Shown: positions 7,373 through 17,121, counted from the stretch's first letter. The stretch: 49,477 nucleotides of DNA from Macrococcus bovicus (GCF_004359575.1 NZ_SCWF01000015.1:1-49477); one strand, 5' to 3'. The notes: generated by a model not told the origin, from the letters alone. A program made the numbers and translations.

Positions 7373-7801
7373 TGCTTCTTCCTCCTTATATTTGATTCTG
7401 ATGATATGACTTAAACCTTCATAATTATCACGGCGTTTCTTGACTGGTGTGTCCGCCTTACCGTTCCAGTTCTGTTCAATAACAACACATGATTCTAATG
7501 TGATATCGCTATGCACCACTGCTACGTGGCCATACTGATTATCAAAACGACCAAGTGTATAAATCAGAATATCGCCCGGTTTAGGCAATAAGTCGGGGGT
7601 ATTTATCAAGACTTCAGCAGCACCATTGAAGTGATTATCAATGAGTTGATTCGCATTACCAGTCATCGTGATTCCAGTAGCCCACTTGACTAAATCGGTT
7701 GGTAAGTCGGCACACTGATAACCGTATAGACCATCTGGATTAATAAACTTACCGATATACCAATCTAAACGCTGGTTGAGTTCGGCTCGAGTTTTAGTCA
7801 T
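6614..7801 (-). CDS. Endolysin: CHAP, amidase_3, LysM
   Basis: A 395-residue cell-wall lytic enzyme. Residues 1-140 form a CHAP peptidase (Cys30 in GYQCAD, His92 in YGHVAVVH, then EQNWNG). Residues 145-315 are an N-acetylmuramoyl-L-alanine amidase_3 (LLTAGHGGNDPGA, EFHLDAA and VELGF metal and catalytic motifs). Residues 346-395 are a LysM peptidoglycan-binding domain (HKVVKGDTLYSISKKYGV). Two catalytic domains plus a binding domain is usual for staphylococcal phages, but these more often carry an SH3b domain. Met144, at the domain boundary, is preceded by a perfect internal ribosome site, so a second shorter product is likely. No signal peptide; release depends on the holin upstream. Confidence 0.95.
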   Translation of the reverse strand: MTKTRAELNQRLDWYIGKFINPDGLYGYQCADLPTDLVKWATGITMTGNANQLIDNHFNGAAEVLINTPDLLPKPGDILIYTLGRFDNQYGHVAVVHSDITLESCVVIEQNWNGKADTPVKKRRDNYEGLSHIIRIKYKEEEAMSKRILLTAGHGGNDPGAVGNGTNERDFIRENIVDNIAKYLRKAGNDVTVFDKKYDMLTWTFDPSKQYGLYWAKKQKFDEVIEFHLDAASPSASGGHTIIWGGFNPDKMDTRIQKALSDTVGVIRPISKRTDLGNARIAAELGVSYRLVELGFITSKKDMNYIKGNLQSFTKEIAEAIHGGGIDDPKRAEKKKPASLSNATTHKVVKGDTLYSISKKYGVTIKDLIDLNNKIKSKNYKDNTQIAVGTVLKVK

Positions 7802-7846
7802 TCCATTTCCTCCTTAAATTAAAAAGACGACTCAATGAGCCGCCCG

Positions 7847-8323
7847 TTATTTATTCTCTACTTTTACTTCTACGTCTTTAATGTCGCCATTCTTATCTTT
7901 AACAATTGTTGTTGTTGCGTCGCCAGGCACAATCTCCTTGACTGCTTCACCATTTTCAAACATGGCCAACTTATCTGTAATGACGTCAGGAATAGGCAGA
8001 CCAAGCTGTTTAGCATTTTCGATTAGACTTAGCGACTCTACAACAATATAAAAGATGACAACTGCATTGACCCCCATACCATTGCCATTAAATACCTGGT
8101 CAATCACGTTGGCCATAATCACGATGAAGTACATATGCGCCTTTCGTGCTAGTCCCTCCGATGCTCTGCGTGACCTTAATTCATTCTTCGCAAACCCTTT
8201 ACTGATACCACTGATGACATCAAATAATGTCATCAAAAAAAGGATACGCAGTAGCAGCATATCCCCGTTAAATAATAGTTCTCTCCATACGTTAAGCTCT
8301 GTAATGATTACTGTCTTATCCAT
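7847..8323 (-). CDS. Holin, phage_holin_4 (TcdE/phi-type) family
   Basis: A 158-residue membrane protein directly upstream of the endolysin. A membrane segment at about 22-42 (LLLRILFLMTLFDVISGISKG, the typical 'FDVxxG' holin_4 stretch) and hydrophobic segments at about 64-80 and 85-103 are followed by a charged cytoplasmic tail ending in KDVEVKVENK. The family oligomerises in the inner membrane and releases the endolysin at a set time. AGGAG precedes the start. The order holin then lysin fits. Confidence 0.9.
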   Translation of the reverse strand: MDKTVIITELNVWRELLFNGDMLLLRILFLMTLFDVISGISKGFAKNELRSRRASEGLARKAHMYFIVIMANVIDQVFNGNGMGVNAVVIFYIVVESLSLIENAKQLGLPIPDVITDKLAMFENGEAVKEIVPGDATTTIVKDKNGDIKDVEVKVENK

Positions 8324-8349
8324 TCTCCACTCTCCTTTAATTTTATTTA

Positions 8350-8380
8350 TAATAAAAACCCCTCTACTAATGTAGAGAGG
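8350..8380 (-). terminator. Terminator between tail and lysis genes
   Basis: On the minus strand CCTCTCTAC ATTA GTAGAGGGG followed by TTTTTAT, right after the 95-residue gene. Lysis genes would need read-through or a promoter of their own. Confidence 0.85.
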
Positions 8381-8668
8381 TTAAAGTACGACTTCCACCA
8401 GTTGTGGCACAGACACTTCTTCAACTACTAGTCCTTTTTCCGTGTCGAGTTGCTGTTGTTCTGCGTTTAACTCCTCGAGCGACAGCAGCTTCTCGCCGTC
8501 TTTGAGTCTTAAATTCTCGCCATCATATTCCAGTTTATATGCTTGTCTTGCCACTTCTTCTCTGACTGGCAGGGTTTTATCAAAAATATCGCTTACAACT
8601 AAATCAGAGCCACTGCGCGACAATACATATTTGCCATCAATTAATTTGTAACAGATAATCCAATTCAT
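8381..8668 (-). CDS. Small tail-region protein of unknown function
   Basis: A 95-residue acidic protein between the Tal gene and the holin. The N-terminus (MNWIICYKLIDGKYVLS) is strand-like, and a Glu/Gln/Leu-rich helix follows (about 60-80). Small proteins at this place in related phages are often of the XkdX or DUF2977 type, but neither signature is clear. Start ATG 8668 overlaps nothing and has a weak AGAGAGGATGATT ribosome site. Confidence 0.6.
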   Translation of the reverse strand: MNWIICYKLIDGKYVLSRSGSDLVVSDIFDKTLPVREEVARQAYKLEYDGENLRLKDGEKLLSLEELNAEQQQLDTEKGLVVEEVSVPQLVEVVL

Positions 8669-8672
8669 CTAA

Positions 8673-10580
8673 TCATCCTCTCTGTGCAATCTTGTTGCAG
8701 CGCACTGCCATCGTGTTGCTAGGCGCACTGGCAGGGTCAATCCAGAACTCTAAATAAAACGATCGTTCTTCGTATCCTGGCTCTCCTATATCCACGCTCT
8801 CACTGATATAGTCAATTGAGCCACGCTTTACCAATACTTGAGCCATCCATTCTTTAGGTGTGCCTGTTGCACCAAACTCACGTACTCTAATAAATCCGTA
8901 GACGCTAGATGATGCTGAGTTAGGCGCAAGTGTATAAGCCATCGTAAATGTTAGCTTACTGCCGTTATGGTTAAAGTAAGCAGCCTCAAATGATGAGGGT
9001 GTTGTATTAGCCGACTGAAACATCTGCCCAGTGTGTGAAACGCCGGGGGATGTAAACCAGATACGCTGTACAACCAGCTCATTTTTAGGCACCCCATTCA
9101 CTGTCCAAGGCACGCCTGATGGTCTATATGCTGAAAAACCGCCTCCCCACACTGAAACATTGCCGGCTGAGATAACAGTCTTTTTATCAGGATTTTTAAC
9201 GTCTACAGATGTCAGCGTGTCCCCTGTAATCACAAACGCGCCTGTCGTCCCCTCAATTTTCACAAGCTGCGTATTGAGTGTGCCTGAAGTAATGACATCA
9301 GCAACCATTCCAGCGCCTGTGATGGCATTTCTGAACGTCTTGCCGCCATTCTTACTGATGCCGAGACCGGCACTGTTAAAAACGACCATCTCCTGTGGAT
9401 TGTCCGGATTTTTAGCCACGATGCCTAGACTAGAGGTAAAGTCCAGTTGCGTCTTGGCGTTGAGAATTAAACTAGTCGCCGTGGAAATTGCACTGTCTAA
9501 CATCGTACTGCTGATAGTTCGTCTACCTTTTACTAACTCATTGATAAACTGCGTGGCAAAGTTGACGTTAGCCTTGTGGCGTTTAGCAAGTGGCTGATCG
9601 CCATAAGTGACAGACTGCGTGATGATATCCCCCATATGATTACGCTTGGTCGTGATACCGACTATTCGCACCATCTGCTTGTAGCTGATGTTGTTCGCGA
9701 CAAACATGACCTCATCCGCCTTTTTCGGCACGGCTTCGGGATACTGTTTTCGCAAGCTGATAAAATCTGACGTGATACTCACTTTGAGCGAGTTGTCAAC
9801 ATAAGTTTTAAGCGCCGCCTCTAACTTTGCAGGGTCTGTCTCCTCGCTCAATCGTAAAGGTGGCGCATGTTTCTTGCCGACGCCTGGCACACTTGCCAGT
9901 GGGTGGGTGTACTCTCTCGATATGCCTGCAAGGCTGTTAGGGTCGCCGTCCGTTACATCTGCATAGCCTTTGGCATACGTGTAAAAGTTAAAGCCGTCAA
10001 TCTCCTGCTGCACGTTAGCGGCGTTGATAGTGTCTGAAATAATATAATCCGGTCGATTGACTAGATACTTAGATAACTCAACGGTGTTGCCATTGACTTT
10101 AAACTCTAACTCAAACGTCTCGAGTACATTGTTAAATATCTCGAGTTTAGTCTGTCCATCGCCGTACGACTCAATGTACTTGCTAGATGTAAACGTTGGC
10201 GGCAGCTGATAGGTAAACCCCGAACCATTAAAAAGAGAGCTGAGTACAGCATCAGCTGTAAACTCGCCCTCGTAGTAGTTATATAACCTTGTGGTGTTAA
10301 ATACTTCGTTAAAGAGTGGTATTGCATTGATGACCAGCTTTTTAAACTTGCCTATCGTTGAGACCGCCTTACGCTTAACCACGTAGACGGTGCGATCATT
10401 GTTACCCTCAACGCCTGAGAACTTCCATGACTCTGTGATGTTTTTGATAACATCTTTGTTAATCGGCGAATCCGTCAGCTCGATCGTGAGCGAGTCATCG
10501 CCATTAAGCTGTTCTTCCACTGTGGTTATACCCTCGACCATGTAAGGAATATTGTTATGGTCTATTGCGTGTAGAGCCAT
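8673..10580 (-). CDS. Tail-associated protein Tal / prophage endopeptidase tail
   Basis: A 635-residue minor tail protein. The N-terminal 370 residues match the gp27-like hub fold of Tal/'prophage endopeptidase tail' proteins (beginning HAIDHNNIPYMVEGITTVEEQLNGDDSLTI). A middle region follows with the repeated pattern of structural C-termini (VFNSAGLGISKNGGKTFRNAITGAGMVADVITSGTLNT). The last 190 residues form a beta-rich region that may contact the cell surface. Tal forms the tail tip below Dit and often helps breach the wall; no HxxxD lysin motif is seen here. Seven bases separate it from the downstream 95-residue gene's start region. Late operon. Confidence 0.85.
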   Translation of the reverse strand: MALHAIDHNNIPYMVEGITTVEEQLNGDDSLTIELTDSPINKDVIKNITESWKFSGVEGNNDRTVYVVKRKAVSTIGKFKKLVINAIPLFNEVFNTTRLYNYYEGEFTADAVLSSLFNGSGFTYQLPPTFTSSKYIESYGDGQTKLEIFNNVLETFELEFKVNGNTVELSKYLVNRPDYIISDTINAANVQQEIDGFNFYTYAKGYADVTDGDPNSLAGISREYTHPLASVPGVGKKHAPPLRLSEETDPAKLEAALKTYVDNSLKVSITSDFISLRKQYPEAVPKKADEVMFVANNISYKQMVRIVGITTKRNHMGDIITQSVTYGDQPLAKRHKANVNFATQFINELVKGRRTISSTMLDSAISTATSLILNAKTQLDFTSSLGIVAKNPDNPQEMVVFNSAGLGISKNGGKTFRNAITGAGMVADVITSGTLNTQLVKIEGTTGAFVITGDTLTSVDVKNPDKKTVISAGNVSVWGGGFSAYRPSGVPWTVNGVPKNELVVQRIWFTSPGVSHTGQMFQSANTTPSSFEAAYFNHNGSKLTFTMAYTLAPNSASSSVYGFIRVREFGATGTPKEWMAQVLVKRGSIDYISESVDIGEPGYEERSFYLEFWIDPASAPSNTMAVRCNKIAQRG

Positions 10581-10592
10581 TTAATCACCTCT

Positions 10593-12308
10593 TTAATTAG
10601 TCTCGACCTTATACATCACTGTAAATGGAGTATTTGGCATAGGCTTGCCCGCACCGTCAAGCAGACGCACTGTAAACGATGTACTTGTAACGCCTGTAAT
10701 CTGTACGCTAGTACCTGTATTATTAGCTCCATAAAGTTGCGCAGAAACGTAAGTTGGTACTACACCCAAAGTGTGTGAAACATTACGATCGCCACTCGTC
10801 GCTGTTGTGTCTGTCGCAACACCTGTTGCCGTCTTATAGCCACCATTTGCATTGTGTATTAAACCGTAAGTCGATAATCTATTAAAGCTGGTAACATTAA
10901 TATCAGTTGTTTTAACCGTTGCGCCTTTATTGGTAACATTTGTAGCGTAAATCGTACCGCCGCTGTAAACTGCTAAATTTTTATCTTTTGCGTCTGCAAC
11001 TTTACCACCGGCAAAGTTGATGACTGCGCCATAGATTGCCGCTACGTTGCGGTTACAACCTGTTGCTGTGGCACTGTCAGCATGGATTGACGAAACCCCT
11101 GAAGCATAAATACCATTACCGCCGCAATTATTAGCTGTGCCACTGCCAAAGTCCACTGATGAACCTGACATTGATGACACACCGTTATTTGCACACCCAC
11201 TCACATTCGCATTGTCGCAGCCGATTGATGATGCCTGCGTCGCCACAATGCCGTCAGATATAGAGTTCTGCGTCGAACCAGAGATAAACGTACAGCGTGA
11301 GCGTAATACACGCAGCGCACATGCTGTCGCTTTTGAATTGTCAATCGTACTGTTACTTAAATCAGCATTGGATGAACGACTGACATAAACCGCATATAGG
11401 CCACCTTTACAATCGTTAAAGTTAGCTTCGGGAATAGATACAATACTGCCTCGTGTTACCCACGCTGTTCTGTCGTTACCACCACTCCAAACGGAGTATG
11501 CAGCGCGAAGCATACTTGAGCGGACATACAGACATGTGACGCCCGCATTAATAACACCGCATCGACTGTCTACTTTGGCCACGCAAGAGTCCTCAATGTT
11601 ATAGCCATTTGCACCCGTGTTTTGCATATCAAATACAGTGCTTAGTACCGGCATTTTTGCGTTGTTACCAAAGATAAAATTGACACCAGATGGCAAATTG
11701 ACAAAGACAACAGCATCTTTTGAGGCAATCCTAAAGTGACTGTAATCACCATTAACAAGTCTAAGTGGCGTTGTAACGATATGCCCCGCATCAATCATCA
11801 ATGTGATTGTTGTCCCCTGCTTAAATGCGCGAGTGCTTAAATCGTCAATAGCCGCCTGCAACGTAGGATATTGCGACGGTATGTTGAAGGTGATATTGCT
11901 TGTTTGCACTAAACTGCGGTTACTAAGCCCGTTTAAATCTACTCTTGATTGCAGCGTCCATTTGCCGTTGTCGTACCAATAGATCTGATTTGTATCGAGA
12001 ACGCCGCGGATTTCCTTTTGCTCGGCGACGGCCGGTAAATCAGCGTATGTTGCCACTGCTTCTTTAGGCTTAAACTCATTCTTAGCAAGCCAGCTCTGCA
12101 CGACTTCGCTCGCAATGATTTCTTTACCTCTGTTTGCAATTGTTTTTTTGACATCTGATACGTTACTACTAAGCGTGTTCAGGCTAATTTGATGATTCTT
12201 CACTTCGTTCGTCAGCTGTCCTGTAACGCCCTCAATCTTTTGAAAATTCCCATCAATATCAACCGCCGTCTTTTCGTCCATCATCGGATATATTCTCTCT
12301 AATTCCAT
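10593..12308 (-). CDS. Tail fibre/spike with parallel beta-helix (putative receptor-binding protein)
   Basis: A 571-residue protein. Residues 1-130 resemble a tail-attachment and linker region with a coiled coil (LTNEVKNHQISLNTLSSNV) and a YADLPAV...IYWYDNGKW module common in phage fibres. Residues about 145-470 consist of short repeating strands rich in Gly, Asn, Ser and Ala (SSIHADSATATGCNRNVAA and similar) typical of pectate-lyase-like right-handed beta-helices. The last 90 residues form a compact C-terminal domain. Such proteins bind or cleave surface glycans. It sits between Dit and Tal, not after Tal as is more usual. It overlaps the Dit stop by ten bases. Confidence 0.8.
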   Translation of the reverse strand: MELERIYPMMDEKTAVDIDGNFQKIEGVTGQLTNEVKNHQISLNTLSSNVSDVKKTIANRGKEIIASEVVQSWLAKNEFKPKEAVATYADLPAVAEQKEIRGVLDTNQIYWYDNGKWTLQSRVDLNGLSNRSLVQTSNITFNIPSQYPTLQAAIDDLSTRAFKQGTTITLMIDAGHIVTTPLRLVNGDYSHFRIASKDAVVFVNLPSGVNFIFGNNAKMPVLSTVFDMQNTGANGYNIEDSCVAKVDSRCGVINAGVTCLYVRSSMLRAAYSVWSGGNDRTAWVTRGSIVSIPEANFNDCKGGLYAVYVSRSSNADLSNSTIDNSKATACALRVLRSRCTFISGSTQNSISDGIVATQASSIGCDNANVSGCANNGVSSMSGSSVDFGSGTANNCGGNGIYASGVSSIHADSATATGCNRNVAAIYGAVINFAGGKVADAKDKNLAVYSGGTIYATNVTNKGATVKTTDINVTSFNRLSTYGLIHNANGGYKTATGVATDTTATSGDRNVSHTLGVVPTYVSAQLYGANNTGTSVQITGVTSTSFTVRLLDGAGKPMPNTPFTVMYKVETN

Positions 12309-13261
12309 CTATTAACCTCCACATCTCTTATTTTTTGGGCGCCGTAATAAAATCTAAAATCAAACTCGATGTCGTATTGAGTTATCCCCTCAACACGCAT
12401 TACATTCTGTCCTGATCTAATTACAGGAAAATAGTAGTTACTCTGATGCAGGGCTGTCGCATCGTTGACCTTGACATAAGGCTGACTAATCTTGATGACA
12501 TCGCCTGCCTTAATATCTCTGGTCAGAATGAACACACCGCCTGTTGCGTCAACCAATCTGATGCTTGACGCTGACTGTTTAGCTGTAATTGTAATTTGGC
12601 AATACTGTTTCCAGTCGTTGATGTCGACATGGCCGGGATTATAGATGTTGAATTTAGGCACGTTGCTGTATTTGTACACCCATGTGTCCCGATTAATCTC
12701 CTTCATCTGCAAACCCATACCAAAGGACCAGATGCCACTGCTTGCATCCACACCATTGTCATTAATCAACTTGCTCGTGCCGATACTTTCAGCGTATGGC
12801 AGCATGGCTGTCTCAAAGGTCGCTGTACCTTTACCTGTGAGAGCTATCTGCTCAAATACCTGACTGCCTGTACCAATTACTAGATATTGCTTGCCGTTCG
12901 CGTATCGCATGTTAGGTAAGCCCATCGCACCTGTTCGTTCGCCCGGCTTTTCAAAGCTCACTCTCACATGCTCAGGCACCATTTCTCTGATATAAAAAGG
13001 CTCACTACCCGATAAGACGGCCATAATCTGGTCACGCAACATCGGATATTGAGCATCTAAGTTAAAGTCAAATTCAATTTCTGCTTCTAGCACGATTTTT
13101 TCGTGCGAACTGTTTCCTAAAATCCGCCCTGGTCTGCCGTCTATCCGGCTGAACTCATTGATGATTTCGGGACTGCTTACTTTTAAAGGAGAGGCGAGCC
13201 AAAAACCCGCCTCATGTAACCTGATACTTTTAGTGCCTTGCACTAGTTCGAGACTGTACAT
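12299..13261 (-). CDS. Distal tail protein (Dit)
   Basis: A 320-residue protein with the Dit/Sipho_tail N-terminal domain (belt: SPEIINEFSRIDGRPGRILG, EIEFDFN...) followed by a beta-sandwich C-terminal domain (QITITAKQSASSIRLVDATGG...). Dit hexamers connect the tail tube to the adsorption apparatus. Its start ATG overlaps the stop of the tape-measure gene, and its stop overlaps the fibre gene start, which suggests translational coupling. The length, slightly above the common 250-300, fits the larger Dit class. Confidence 0.85.
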   Translation of the reverse strand: MYSLELVQGTKSIRLHEAGFWLASPLKVSSPEIINEFSRIDGRPGRILGNSSHEKIVLEAEIEFDFNLDAQYPMLRDQIMAVLSGSEPFYIREMVPEHVRVSFEKPGERTGAMGLPNMRYANGKQYLVIGTGSQVFEQIALTGKGTATFETAMLPYAESIGTSKLINDNGVDASSGIWSFGMGLQMKEINRDTWVYKYSNVPKFNIYNPGHVDINDWKQYCQITITAKQSASSIRLVDATGGVFILTRDIKAGDVIKISQPYVKVNDATALHQSNYYFPVIRSGQNVMRVEGITQYDIEFDFRFYYGAQKIRDVEVNRWN

Positions 13262-16200
13262 TAACTCGCCCCCAATATGTTTACATTCGCGCCGACAGCA
13301 TCCATCGTGTCGAGCGTGTGTTTAAGCATATCTAAATCGTGTTCAGACTTAATCACGATTGTGATGTTTTGCTGTGGCATTTCGATACCATCTTGTAAGT
13401 TTGCGTCAAAAGTAGATGCTACTGATCGTTTCATATCCTGTGTACCGCCTGAAACATCGAACGGTGTGAGGCTCAAATCAGGCTTAACATTACGCTCAAT
13501 GGCACTTGCAATCTGACTTGATGCCGTTGCAACTTTACGCTGTGCAGTGTTGAGTCCGTTAACTAAGCCACTTCCCACATAGCCCATTAAGTCCATCATC
13601 ACTCTTGATGGCGAGTGGATGCCTAGACGCTTTTTAATGGTGCTGCTGATAACGTCCGCAATCTTAGTGGCTACTACTTTAAGTTGCTTATCCTGCGATT
13701 TCAGACCGTTGACCACACCTCGAGCCGCATCCACACCAGCCTGATAAAAGTGAGTGGCATTCTTACTGCCCATCTTACTGCTGACACTATTGATCTGTGC
13801 CTGTAAGCTGTTGATTTGATTGACTGCTGACTTGCCGCCTTTCACTAAACCTTTAGCCAGTAAGCCGCCTGTCTCAATCCCAGCGTCTAGGATGTCTTTC
13901 AGCGTGGACTTGTTAATACCCATCTTCTTAAGGCGCTCGATATTCGCGTAGTAGGACTTCATACTTTGCAGTCGATTAGCCATAACTTTACGCATACCGT
14001 TCGCTGTCTTGCGTTCCGTGGATGTGATGGACGCGAACCCTCGCAGGTCATCACGTATCTTGTTGCTAAAGTCTGTCTTGCGGTCAATCGCAGCCTGTAG
14101 CTTATCCTGCGCTTTGTCAAGACGTGCTGCAATCTCTTCACGTTTCTTCGCAATTCGTGTCATGTAAATCTGCATCGGTCTGATTTCGTAATATGCTTTA
14201 CGGTTTTTTGCGCGCTTTTGATACTGCCCTGACGCTATGTTATGCAGTGTTGCGTACTGCTTTTTAAGTTTATTGATTTGAGACGTTTTGGCCACTCTTG
14301 CTTTTAAACTCATCTTTTTGCGCAAATCTTGATTAAGTTTAGCAATTTTTTGGGATATACCTTTACGTTTATCAATAATTTTTTCGATTTCTGCAGTAGC
14401 TGCTTTCATGTTGTCTGTTAAAAAGCCGTAGATGGACGACGCGCCCTCTTTAGCAGTACCGTAATTATTTGACTTGAGTTTAGCAAGACCTTTAGTGACT
14501 GGCCTAAGCATACGCTGTACCGCAGTATCTACTTTCGGGATGTCCTTACGGATACCGATTGCAAAACCTTGAGTCAGCCATTGACCGATTTGTTTCAAGA
14601 CCTTAGAGGGGGAGCCGATTTTAAGTGCAGACCTTACCGCATTGACTGCATTTTGTGCCATATTACGTGCTGCTGCAAGTGCTGCACCTGCCATGGATTG
14701 AATACCGTTGATGAAGCCTCGTACCAAGTCAGCACCAGCTGCTACCATCTGCCCTGCTGCACCTCTAACAGCGCTTAATATACCAGAAACCATACTCGTA
14801 ATGGCAGATAAAGCCGCTGAAGCACCAGAAGTAATCGCAGAAACAAAAGAACTCATGGCAGATGTAATCGTCGAAACTAAACTCGAAGCGAAGCTAGAGG
14901 CCGCTGAAACCATCGCAGAGAAACCACTAGACACCGCTGATAGTGCAGCACTTATACCGCTAGAAATCGCTGAAGTGACCGCCGAAAAAGCGCTCGAAAC
15001 AGCTGAAACAATCGAGCTTAGGATAGATGAAGCTGTCGACAGCATACTCGAGAATCCACTAGAGACAATCGAGACAGCTGAGCTGATTCCTGAACTTATC
15101 GCCGATACGACAGACGAGAAAGCTGAAGAGCAGGCGCTCACGATCGAACTCATAATCGACGAGGCTGTTGAGAGCATCGACTGAAATCCAGAAGATACAA
15201 ACGAAATCGCCGAAGCTACTCCGAAACTGATAGCCGAAGTAATCATCGACCACCCAGCAGTAACTGCAGAAACTGCTCCGGACCATGCTGCAGTCATGAC
15301 AGTAAGGACCGTCGAGCCGAATGCCGTTAGTAAAGCAATAGCCATCGTAATCCCTTGACCAATCATAGCCATGCCTGTCATCCAACCAGTAACAAAAGTA
15401 GTAACCCCGTTAATAATCATCTGTACGCCTGCTGTCCATCCTGCAATAAACGATTGAATACCTGCTATAATCATTTGAAAGCCCGCCATCCAACCAGCAG
15501 CAAACTGCTGAACGCCTGCGATAATCATCTGTACGCCTGAAAGCCAACCTTGCACGAATGTATTAACTGCATTACGGAACCACTCTACTTTTTGATATGC
15601 CATAACTAATGCTGCACCAACTGCAACAAGGGCTGCAATCCATAATGCAATGGGCGCTAAAACTGTTAAAAAGATAGGACCAAGTACGGCCACTGCGTCT
15701 ACAATCAGTAGAATTGTCGGCAACAGAGACATCATAACACCAATTAAACTGATGACGACCCCAACAATTTGAGAAACGACTGGATGGGCCTGTGTAAACG
15801 CCGATACCCATTGTGCAACTGCAGAGATTACACCTAGGACTGCTGCACCTATAGGCGCCATTGCTGTCGCAAAGTTCATCACTGCAGTAACAATGCTACC
15901 GATCGTAGACATCACAATAGGTCCTTGAGCTTGAACATATTCAATAAATTGACGGAACCCTTGAGACTGTCCAATGGTTGCTGACCATTGTTCAAAGCGT
16001 GCAGACATATCAGCAAGCGCACTAAAAATAGACTGTGAGTTAGATCCAAATGCTTTGAATAAATTAAAAATACCGTTGAATGTATTACCGAAGATTTGAC
16101 CTATTACTGGAAGATTAGTCTTAGTATAGTTTATAAAGCTCTGTATTCCTTGAGCTGTACTAATACTATTAGCCCACTTGTTAAATTGTACGGACATACT

Positions 16201-17121
16201 CTGTAATCCTTGAGACACAAAGCTAAATAGAGGACCGAACTGAGCGAACAAGCTAATGAATCCTGCTCCGAATCGTCCGGTTGCATTCAGAATGTTACCA
16301 AATACAGATACACCTGTTGTTTCTAACATTTTAAATAAGTTCGATGCAACTTTGGATGATTCAGTCCATTTCAGCATTTGTGCTGATGCTGCTGCTGTTT
16401 TATCAGATATGCCTGAGAGAAAAGGGGCCGCTTGTTGTAATACACTTGTAAATGTCTTGAGGCCATTCGCCAGTGTATTGAAGATACTTGCTTGGTTGCT
16501 CATAACTGTACCGTCCCAAGTATTCATATACTTGGTAAAGGCCGCATTATAAGCTAATGATTCTTTTGTAGCATTTACAAAGCCATCTTTAACTAGAGTG
16601 AGAGCCGTTTTTGCCATGAAGCCAAAACCTAATGCGCCTGCGCCCGCAATACCAAATGCACCCGCTAAACCAATCGCACCGCCACCGACCACAGCTAAAG
16701 CATTACCTACTGCCATCACTGCAGGAACTAACGATGCAATAACTGGGATGGCTGCACTAAAAGATGCTACAAGCGCACCTTGTATTTGATTCTGTACAAC
16801 AGTACCAAATGCTCTAATACTAGATGCGATACTGCTCATTTGATTATCAAAACGATCATTGGCCTCTTGGAAAGCACCAAATGCTGTTCTTGCACGGTCT
16901 ATCCCACTCATATCAGCATCAATTCGGACGCGGAACTTGTTAGGAATAGATTTCAGCATCGCGCGGAATCGACTGATCTGTGCCGTGGCTGCTGCAGTGT
17001 CTGCATTGACGTTGACGGTTACTTCGTCTTTCAGACTGTTCGCTGCGGATTGAGCGCGTCTGATGTTTGCCATAAACTTGTTGATGTTCGCTGTGATTTC
17101 AGCTGCAAAGTTCTTATTCAC
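13261..17121 (-). CDS. Tail tape-measure protein
   Basis: The start is taken as GTG 17121 with AAGGAGG six bases upstream; the open frame continues to 17310, but that part is out of phase with any ribosome site and overlaps the chaperone gene. The product is about 1286 residues, which sets a tail of roughly 190-200 nm by the usual 0.15 nm per residue. Features: helical N-terminus; hydrophobic Gly/Ala segments; three to four tandem 18-residue repeats (WLSGVQMIIAGVQQFAAG type, near 15370-15560); Ser/Ala-rich heptad-like repeats (SAISSGISSAVSIV..., near 14780-15190); and two IGSPSK/IHSPSR-type modules. No lytic transglycosylase or peptidase domain was recognised. Confidence 0.92.
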   Translation of the reverse strand: MNKNFAAEITANINKFMANIRRAQSAANSLKDEVTVNVNADTAAATAQISRFRAMLKSIPNKFRVRIDADMSGIDRARTAFGAFQEANDRFDNQMSSIASSIRAFGTVVQNQIQGALVASFSAAIPVIASLVPAVMAVGNALAVVGGGAIGLAGAFGIAGAGALGFGFMAKTALTLVKDGFVNATKESLAYNAAFTKYMNTWDGTVMSNQASIFNTLANGLKTFTSVLQQAAPFLSGISDKTAAASAQMLKWTESSKVASNLFKMLETTGVSVFGNILNATGRFGAGFISLFAQFGPLFSFVSQGLQSMSVQFNKWANSISTAQGIQSFINYTKTNLPVIGQIFGNTFNGIFNLFKAFGSNSQSIFSALADMSARFEQWSATIGQSQGFRQFIEYVQAQGPIVMSTIGSIVTAVMNFATAMAPIGAAVLGVISAVAQWVSAFTQAHPVVSQIVGVVISLIGVMMSLLPTILLIVDAVAVLGPIFLTVLAPIALWIAALVAVGAALVMAYQKVEWFRNAVNTFVQGWLSGVQMIIAGVQQFAAGWMAGFQMIIAGIQSFIAGWTAGVQMIINGVTTFVTGWMTGMAMIGQGITMAIALLTAFGSTVLTVMTAAWSGAVSAVTAGWSMITSAISFGVASAISFVSSGFQSMLSTASSIMSSIVSACSSAFSSVVSAISSGISSAVSIVSSGFSSMLSTASSILSSIVSAVSSAFSAVTSAISSGISAALSAVSSGFSAMVSAASSFASSLVSTITSAMSSFVSAITSGASAALSAITSMVSGILSAVRGAAGQMVAAGADLVRGFINGIQSMAGAALAAARNMAQNAVNAVRSALKIGSPSKVLKQIGQWLTQGFAIGIRKDIPKVDTAVQRMLRPVTKGLAKLKSNNYGTAKEGASSIYGFLTDNMKAATAEIEKIIDKRKGISQKIAKLNQDLRKKMSLKARVAKTSQINKLKKQYATLHNIASGQYQKRAKNRKAYYEIRPMQIYMTRIAKKREEIAARLDKAQDKLQAAIDRKTDFSNKIRDDLRGFASITSTERKTANGMRKVMANRLQSMKSYYANIERLKKMGINKSTLKDILDAGIETGGLLAKGLVKGGKSAVNQINSLQAQINSVSSKMGSKNATHFYQAGVDAARGVVNGLKSQDKQLKVVATKIADVISSTIKKRLGIHSPSRVMMDLMGYVGSGLVNGLNTAQRKVATASSQIASAIERNVKPDLSLTPFDVSGGTQDMKRSVASTFDANLQDGIEMPQQNITIVIKSEHDLDMLKHTLDTMDAVGANVNILGAS

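Noticed and set aside
9031-9597. Plus-strand frame of 188 residues opposite the Tal gene
   Set aside because: Antisense shadow; composition follows the coding strand and no start signals are present.
14708-15184. Long plus-strand frame of 158 residues rich in Glu and Ala opposite the tape-measure gene
   Set aside because: It is the antisense shadow of the Ser/Ala-rich repeats of the tape measure; no ribosome site or promoter.
14780-15560. DNA repeats in the tape-measure gene suspected as a CRISPR or satellite array
   Set aside because: They follow the 18-residue Trp repeats and Ser-rich heptads of the protein and vary at third codon positions; no constant spacers.
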